Shown: piece by piece, positions 41,064 to 45,930 of the stretch
Numbering within the stretch: position 1 is the first letter of the stretch
How the letters are laid out: each line of letters opens with the position of its first letter
Assembly: GCA_025936115.1 (NCBI GenBank)
Contig: JAICTZ010000052.1
Coordinates: 1 to 45,930 of the forward strand
Length of the DNA: 45,930 nt
Reading direction: 5' to 3'
Origin: Polyangiaceae bacterium
Lineage (GTDB): Bacteria; Myxococcota_A; Polyangia; Polyangiales; Polyangiaceae
Translations under genes and position numbers: made by a program
The notes under the pieces: generated by a model
The model's input: only the letters and a program-made list of their open reading frames with translations
Told to the model about the DNA's origin: nothing
Databases searched by the model: none

Positions 41064-42161
41064 ATGCCCCGCCTGTCGTCGCACCCCCTGCCCGTGGAGG
41101 CCCTGCGTTGCTCGGCGCTGCGTTATATCTATGAGACGACGCCTCCCGCCCCCGTGACCGCCCCGCGTCCCCGCACTCCCCTGGCCTACCCCACCCCTCC
41201 GAGCGAAGTCAGAGCCGCAGCCGTTCCCCGTCGCATCGTCGGCGGGCGCTACGAGCTCGAGCAAGCCATCGACGCCGGCGGAACGGCCGTGATCCACCGC
41301 GCGCGCGATCTCGCGACGGGCGAGGAGCGCGCCGTCAAGCTGCTCAAGGATCACGCGGCGAGCGATCCGATCCTGCGCGACTGCTTCCTCGCGGGCGCGC
41401 GAGCCGCGATGGGCGTGAATCATCCTAACGTGGTGCGCGTGCTCGCCGTGAGCGCCCCCGACGACGAGCCTCCGTTCGCCGTGATGGAGCTGCTCCGCGG
41501 TGAGCCGCTCGATCAGATGCTCGCGCGCGAACGCCGGCTCCTGCCCGACATCGTCGTACGGCTCGCGCGCGACGCCGCGCACGGCCTCGCCGCCGCGCAT
41601 GCCGCCGGCATCGTGCACCTCGACGTGAAACCCGAAAATCTATTTTGGGTGCACGATGACCGCGGCGGCAGCCTGAAGATCCTCGACTTCGATCTCGCCT
41701 GGGTGCCCGGCGTCGAGGATCCAGCTGAACGCCACGGCCGCCTGATGCTGCGCGGCACGGCGAAGTACATGGCGCCCGAACAGATCCTGGGCGACCCCGT
41801 CGACGCGCGCACCGACGTCTACGCGCTCGGCGTCGTGCTCTTCCGATTGCTCACCGGCCAGCTTCCGTTCGACCTCGAGCTCGGGACGACGCTCTTGCGC
41901 CACCACGTTTCGTCGCCCGTGCCGCCGCCCTCTTGGCTCGTCGACGGTCTCGATCCGCGGCTCGATGCGCTGGTCGTGCGCGCGACCAAGAAGGATCCGA
42001 GCAATCGCTACTCGAGCATGGCGGCACTGCTCGCCGACCTCGACGCGGTCGGCCTCGAGCTCGCGGCGCCCCCGCCCAGTGAGCCGGCGAGCGCCGACCG
42101 TTACGCGCCGCGCAGCGACCGCGCCCGTGAGGCGGCCCGCGCGCTCGAAAGCGCGGCCTGA
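41064..42161 (+). CDS. Divergent Hanks-type kinase (possible pseudokinase)
   Basis: A 365-residue protein. Residues ~1-55 are Pro-rich; the kinase domain runs ~62-325. Compared with its neighbour several key positions have drifted: the glycine loop is IDAGGTAVIHRA (first and third Gly lost), the αC Glu position reads 'FLAGARAA', the catalytic loop is HLDVKPEN rather than HRD, and DFG is DFD. The Lys (K92), catalytic Asp (D187), Asn (N192) and metal Asp (D208) remain, so residual activity is possible. No transmembrane segment is seen. It is third in a unit with an active-type kinase and a Rieske protein. Confidence 0.88.
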   Translation: MPRLSSHPLPVEALRCSALRYIYETTPPAPVTAPRPRTPLAYPTPPSEVRAAAVPRRIVGGRYELEQAIDAGGTAVIHRARDLATGEERAVKLLKDHAASDPILRDCFLAGARAAMGVNHPNVVRVLAVSAPDDEPPFAVMELLRGEPLDQMLARERRLLPDIVVRLARDAAHGLAAAHAAGIVHLDVKPENLFWVHDDRGGSLKILDFDLAWVPGVEDPAERHGRLMLRGTAKYMAPEQILGDPVDARTDVYALGVVLFRLLTGQLPFDLELGTTLLRHHVSSPVPPPSWLVDGLDPRLDALVVRATKKDPSNRYSSMAALLADLDAVGLELAAPPPSEPASADRYAPRSDRAREAARALESAA

Positions 42162-42168
42162 TAGCGGC

Positions 42169-42708
42169 TTATTTGAGCTTCGCTCCCAGAAACGAGCGCA
42201 GCTTGACCAGGTTCTTGTCGTCCCGCAGAAACGACGGCGGCTGATAGCCGTCCGCCCAGGCACGCGCCTCGCGCACGAACTCACCCCGCACGTCCGGGTT
42301 GGACAGGATTTCCCCCACCACGCGGCCGCGGACCTTGGCTTTCTCGAGCTCGGCGACGTACGCGTCCAGGCGCGGGTACACGTCGCCGAGAAATTCTTGG
42401 ACCAGCGTGGTTTCGGCGCGCAGGCGCGTCACGATTCCGCTCGCGTCGTCACCGATATCGCTCTCCGGCACGCGCAGCGCTGCGACTCGAAAGACGAACG
42501 CGTCGTCGAGGAAGCCGATGTCTTCGAGGCCGTCGGGGATTAGATCGAGTGACTTGAACAAGTAGTTGAGCGACGTCGCCGCCGCTCGGCGCACGCTCTC
42601 GGAAGCGCTGTCGTGCTCGACGAGCTCGCTCAGGCTGCGGGCGTCGGCGGCGAGCCCCTTGAGCCAGGCGGGGAAAGCGTCGAGAAAGCTCTGTTCGGCG
42701 GGAGTCAT
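42169..42708 (-). CDS. DUF1232 (YkvA-like) domain protein
   Basis: A 179-residue protein. The centre holds 'YLFKSLDLIPDGLEDIGFLDDAFVFRVA', the DUF1232 signature (DLIPD...GxLDD), found in small membrane-associated or regulatory proteins of unknown function. The rest is helical and charged, with a C-terminal Lys (FLGAKLK). There is no clear membrane helix. It is 37 nt downstream of the dipeptidase gene on the same strand, so likely in its transcript, and converges on the kinase gene. Confidence 0.78.
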   Translation of the reverse strand: MTPAEQSFLDAFPAWLKGLAADARSLSELVEHDSASESVRRAAATSLNYLFKSLDLIPDGLEDIGFLDDAFVFRVAALRVPESDIGDDASGIVTRLRAETTLVQEFLGDVYPRLDAYVAELEKAKVRGRVVGEILSNPDVRGEFVREARAWADGYQPPSFLRDDKNLVKLRSFLGAKLK

Positions 42709-42745
42709 GCGGGTGCCGGAGTCTTCCTATCGGCCGCGCCGAGCG

Positions 42746-43810
42746 TCAATCGTCGTGTCCCGTGGTCGCTTCGGAGCTCGCGCGGCAGAGCACACGCAGC
42801 GCATTGCGCGAGAAAATCCGCGCAATATCGCCCCGGCTCATGCCGTCCTGCGCGAGCGCAGCGGCGAGACGCTGGTAGCCGCTCACGTCGGCGAGCTCGG
42901 GCGGCGGCCGAATGTCCCCTTCGAAATCGGAGCCGAGCGCGACGTGCGCGACGCCCATGACACGCGTGAGGTAGCGCACCTGGCGCACGACGTCCGCGAG
43001 TGTCGCGGGGTGACCGACGGCGAGGAACGGCGCGTGAAAGTTGACGCCCACGACGCCGCCCGACGCGGCAATCGCGCGGAGCTCGCCGTCGGCCAGGTTT
43101 CGCGGGTGATTGGCGAGAGCGCGCGCGTTCGAATGCGTGGCGACCACGGGCGCGTGCGTTTCGGCCGCAATGGCGAGTAGATCGCGCGCCGCACGGTCGG
43201 ACGCGTGCGACACGTCGAGCACGATCCCGGCGCGCTCCGCGGCGCGCGCGAAGACTTTGCCCCGCTCCGTGAGGCCGAACGGCGCGGGCGTGCGGTCGCC
43301 GGAAGACGACGCAAGCTCGTTTTGACGCGTGTGCACGGGCGCGAGCACGCGGAGCCCCCGCGCCGCCCAGCCAACGAGCGCCGCGGGCGTCGAAGCGAGG
43401 GGGCCGATACCTTCGAATGAAAACCACGTGCGTACACCGCCGTCGCCGGGCAAACAGCCCGGCAGCCGAAACGGCGGCGTACGCGCCAGCTCGCCGTACA
43501 CCCGCGCGTACGAGCTCTCGAAGTCCTCGACTCTCGGGCCCGCAGGCGCAACGTCGCGCGGCACGAACAGCGGCAGCACCACGCCGACGACGCCGGCGCG
43601 CGCGAGCTCCGCGGCTGGAAACTGACCGCTGCCCGTCGCGAACGGCCGGTGCTCGTAATTGGTCTGGTACGAAAGATCGACGTGGAGATCGACGACGGCG
43701 ACGGGCCGCTCGGCGGGCTCCGCGCCGCGCAGCGGCAGCGCGACGAGCAGCAACGCGACGGCGCCGAGCACGAGCGCGGCGCCGCTCGTCTCGCTCAACC
43801 TGCTTTCCAC
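42746..43810 (-). CDS. Membrane dipeptidase (peptidase M19, renal dipeptidase family)
   Basis: A 354-residue metallopeptidase with an N-terminal hydrophobic segment (residues ~10-28) that may be a signal peptide or anchor. Binuclear-zinc ligands match renal dipeptidase: H43 and D45 (DLHVDL), bridging E133 (FEG), H202 (VSHAS), H226 (THSNAR) and catalytic D295 (GSDFEG). It hydrolyses a range of dipeptides, often with D-residues. The start is GTG at 43810, overlapping the end of the thioredoxin-like gene by 16 nt. It could help process peptide or cell-wall fragments outside the cytoplasm; this is inference. Confidence 0.92.
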   Translation of the reverse strand: MESRLSETSGAALVLGAVALLLVALPLRGAEPAERPVAVVDLHVDLSYQTNYEHRPFATGSGQFPAAELARAGVVGVVLPLFVPRDVAPAGPRVEDFESSYARVYGELARTPPFRLPGCLPGDGGVRTWFSFEGIGPLASTPAALVGWAARGLRVLAPVHTRQNELASSSGDRTPAPFGLTERGKVFARAAERAGIVLDVSHASDRAARDLLAIAAETHAPVVATHSNARALANHPRNLADGELRAIAASGGVVGVNFHAPFLAVGHPATLADVVRQVRYLTRVMGVAHVALGSDFEGDIRPPPELADVSGYQRLAAALAQDGMSRGDIARIFSRNALRVLCRASSEATTGHDD

Positions 43811-44349
43811 TTGATGCTGCAGCCGATCGACGGCTTCTGATCAGGGCTCGGCGCGCGGCCTGCAAGCAGTGCGTCGACGGCGGCACGAACGTCGGCGCCC
43901 GTGACGGGCACGTCATTTTTCGGCCGCGCCTCGTCGAACTGACCGCGATAGGCGAGCTTGCCGTGCGCGTCGAACACGTAAAATTCCGGCGTGCACGCGG
44001 CGTCGAACGCGCGCGCGACACTTTGCGATTCGTCGTAAAGATACGGAAAGGTGTAGCCCTGCGTCTTTGCTTCGAGGGCCATCTTGTCGGGCGCATCGTC
44101 GGGATACGCGTGCGTGTCGTTCGAGCTCACGGCCACGAACCCGACGCGCTTCTCCTGGCAATAGCGACCGAACGCGGCGAGCCCTGCGCGCAGGTGCTTC
44201 ACGTACGGGCAGTGATTGCAAATGAACGCGACGACGCTCGGACGCCCGCGGAGCTCGTCGGAGGCGACGAGCCGTCCGGACACCGTGTCCTTGAGACTGA
44301 AGCGCGGCAAGAGCGTGCCGAGGGGCAGCATGTTGGAGGGAACGGCCAT
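43795..44349 (-). CDS. Thioredoxin-like (AhpC/TSA-type redoxin) protein
   Basis: A 184-residue redoxin. The fold starts 'GTLLPRFSLKDTVSG' and has the CxxC motif C44-N-H-C47 in 'VVAFICNHCPYVKH', then 'FVAVSSNDTHAYPDD' and 'YVFDAHGKLAYRGQFDEARP'. This matches the 'thioredoxin family protein' set with CNHCPYV, which are peroxiredoxin-like cytosolic proteins. There is no signal peptide. It is the first gene of a likely three-gene unit (redoxin, M19 dipeptidase, DUF1232) and lies divergent from the propeller gene. The role is likely disulfide exchange or peroxide reduction. Confidence 0.88.
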   Translation of the reverse strand: MAVPSNMLPLGTLLPRFSLKDTVSGRLVASDELRGRPSVVAFICNHCPYVKHLRAGLAAFGRYCQEKRVGFVAVSSNDTHAYPDDAPDKMALEAKTQGYTFPYLYDESQSVARAFDAACTPEFYVFDAHGKLAYRGQFDEARPKNDVPVTGADVRAAVDALLAGRAPSPDQKPSIGCSIKWKAG

Positions 44350-44617
44350 GCCCGAAGGTGTTTCACGAGGCCGCGGGGCCTGGCAAGGCGGCCGCGGAAT
44401 CGAGCAAATTCGCGCGAGTTCGCGCGGCTGGAACGGGGCACTCGGTCCGACACGGCTCGGCGCGTCGGGATGGCGCTACATGCGCCACGACGACCCAGCA
44501 TGCGCCACGACTTGGCGCAACTTGCTCGTCGTCGAGCGACAAAGGGCGCGCAGTGCTGACGGAATGCCGGGCGCGCTTTCTGCAGGGCGACGCGGCGCCA
44601 ACGGAAAGGAACTACGC
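44350..44617. promoter_or_regulatory. Divergent intergenic region with paired operator-like inverted repeats
   Basis: No gene is seen. It has two mirror-image inverted repeats: TGGCGC-TACAT-GCGCCA (44471-44487) and GCGCCA-CGACT-TGGCGC (44502-44518). They share the 13-bp direct repeat CATGCGCCACGAC at 44479-44491 and 44499-44511. Another palindrome CGCGCGA-GT-TCGCGCG lies at 44411-44426, and GCTCG-TCGT-CGAGC at 44524-44537. The arrangement looks like a multi-site operator for one or both of the divergent genes. GGAAAGGA (44603-44610) is the Shine-Dalgarno for the ATG at 44618. Confidence 0.5.
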
Positions 44618-45820
44618 ATGAGAACAGCATTCAACACGAGCTTGGGTTTAGCGATGTGGGCACTGTGCGGGTGCGCCGGTGCGAAAGATGACACCACTAC
44701 GACGGAGGCGTCAACCGGCAAGGACTTGGAAGCGAGCACGCTTGTCGGGGTACCTCAAGGTTATCGCGGCGACTTCAACAATGATGGGATTGAGGACATC
44801 ATCGTCGTCACCACGAGTGGCACCAACGAATACCTTGGCCTCGCGAACAGCGGCTTCAGCACCAGCAAATGGTCGCGCACGGATTTGAAGCTCGACGGCG
44901 TGCTCTTCACGGTCGGTGACTTCAACCGGGATGGTTATTCCGACATCATCATCACCACGACGGCGAACGGCTCACGAGAGTGGCTCGGCAAGTCAGGAGG
45001 AGGGTTCACCTATTCGGGTTGGTCGCGCTCCGACTTGACCCTCAACAACGTCGCCTTCCACACCGGTGATTTCACCGGCGACGGCGCGACGGATCTCTTC
45101 GTCACCACGGCGCAGGGCTCCTTTGAATACTCTGGGGTCCCAGGCGGGACTTTCAGCAACAGCATATGGTCCGCGAACTGGTCGCTCGGCTCCTACGATT
45201 TCAAGGTGGGCGACTTCAACAATGACACCCGCTCGGACCTGATCGTGACCAACACCTCCGGATCGTATGAATATCTCGGCACCCTCGGCGGCGGCTTCTA
45301 TCAAGCTACCTGGCCTGCCGGCTTGAGCTACCTCCTCAACCAATCGCTACTCGTCCCCGGCGACTTCAACGGCGACAAAAGCTGGGACCTCCTCGCGCAG
45401 AACAACACTGCGGCCTACGAGGTCCACGGCCAGAGCGGCGTCGACGGCGGCTTCACCGCAGCCGTTTGGAGCAGCACCGCCTTCTCGCGCATCAACCGCG
45501 TGAATCTCACTTCCGGCGGCGACTTCAACGGCGACGGCAAGTGGGACGCCATCATCAGCACCGGTGACACCTCCTACCTCTATCTCGGCCGAGCGAATAG
45601 CGCAGGCATCACGCCGAGTGCCTGGCACGCAAACCTTCCTTCCTATTCCACCCACTTCTACGCTGGACAGTTCAGGGGCAAGGCCACGACGGACCTCATC
45701 GTCACTAGCGTGAACGGCCCGACGGCGAACGGCACCGACGAGTACCTCGGACTGACGACCGGCGGCTTCACCACGGGCGCGTGGCTGCAACCGAGCTTGG
45801 TCGACGTCGGGTTCTTCTGA
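44618..45820 (+). CDS. Lipoprotein with seven calcium-loop repeats (FG-GAP/VCBS-like beta-propeller)
   Basis: A 400-residue lipoprotein (lipobox LCGC, C19). After a short linker it consists of seven ~50-residue repeats, each with a loop GDFxxDxxxD: residues 51, 100, 150, 198, 248, 301 and 350. Loops 1, 2 and 6 are canonical DxNxDGxxD, loop 3 has Thr for Asn, and loops 4, 5 and 7 are degenerate. Each repeat also has a (N/F/Y)EYLG-like strand and a Trp/Gly pair. Seven repeats with terminal strand exchange predict a seven-bladed propeller like integrin-alpha or fungal-type PVL lectins. The strong Shine-Dalgarno decides the start. Its codons look slightly more AT-rich than neighbours, possibly a recent transfer. 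Sugar binding is inference. Confidence 0.85.
   Translation: MRTAFNTSLGLAMWALCGCAGAKDDTTTTEASTGKDLEASTLVGVPQGYRGDFNNDGIEDIIVVTTSGTNEYLGLANSGFSTSKWSRTDLKLDGVLFTVGDFNRDGYSDIIITTTANGSREWLGKSGGGFTYSGWSRSDLTLNNVAFHTGDFTGDGATDLFVTTAQGSFEYSGVPGGTFSNSIWSANWSLGSYDFKVGDFNNDTRSDLIVTNTSGSYEYLGTLGGGFYQATWPAGLSYLLNQSLLVPGDFNGDKSWDLLAQNNTAAYEVHGQSGVDGGFTAAVWSSTAFSRINRVNLTSGGDFNGDGKWDAIISTGDTSYLYLGRANSAGITPSAWHANLPSYSTHFYAGQFRGKATTDLIVTSVNGPTANGTDEYLGLTTGGFTTGAWLQPSLVDVGFF

Positions 45821-45930
<110 letters not shown>

Overview
The window is a high-GC, almost gap-free stretch of a bacterial chromosome carrying about 40 genes on both strands. Several features point to a myxobacterium-like member of the Myxococcota, most likely the Polyangiales/Sorangiineae side. 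These are three tandem bactofilins, Hanks-type Ser/Thr kinases, an FHA-DUF4388 protein, GGDEF and HDOD-GGDEF proteins, a histone H1-like Lys/Ala/Pro-tailed protein, lipoproteins with long Gly/Ser linkers, and a very large secreted metzincin. This assignment is inferred from gene content; no rRNA or tRNA gene is present to confirm it.

Layout. 1-266: non-coding array of short perfect hairpins. 267-2352: three bactofilins and an outer-membrane barrel-like protein. 2481-4423: SUKH-family gene overlapping hisD. 4529-9412: 1,627-residue lipoprotein metzincin. 9414-13364: VOC protein, methyltransferase, and two divergent c-di-GMP cyclase genes. 13372-18038 (minus): likely unit ccmB, nadD, NtrB-like histidine kinase, FHA-DUF4388. 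18060-19495: DUF2505-like protein, coiled-coil protein and H1-like protein. 19671-25028: gltX, CPBP membrane protein, speA, lytic transglycosylase. 25051-31872: WYL regulator, thymidine phosphorylase, two lipoproteins, metG. 31956-36101: SDR, TonB-like protein, membrane protein, small hypothetical. 36163-37736 (minus): heme O synthase and histidine phosphatase. 37930-42161: secreted Pro-rich protein, then a kinase / Rieske protein / divergent kinase unit. 42169-44349 (minus): thioredoxin-like protein, M19 dipeptidase, DUF1232 protein. 44618-45820: seven-repeat Ca-loop propeller lipoprotein. The window ends in a pure (GA)32 tract.

Functionally it mixes housekeeping genes (hisD, gltX, metG, nadD, speA, deoA, ctaB, ccmB) with envelope, signalling and secreted accessory genes. 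There is no prophage, integrase, insertion sequence, CRISPR array or recognisable defence island. The most notable non-gene structures are the 5' hairpin array with alternating GCACTAG/CTAGTGC boxes, and a GC-rich hairpin between a perfect Shine-Dalgarno and the gltX start. Others are paired operator-like inverted repeats upstream of the propeller gene, and 15-16 bp tandem duplications over three stop codons. The most notable proteins are the kinase/Rieske/divergent-kinase unit, the H1-like protein with a duplicated ~50-residue domain, and the regular seven-repeat propeller.
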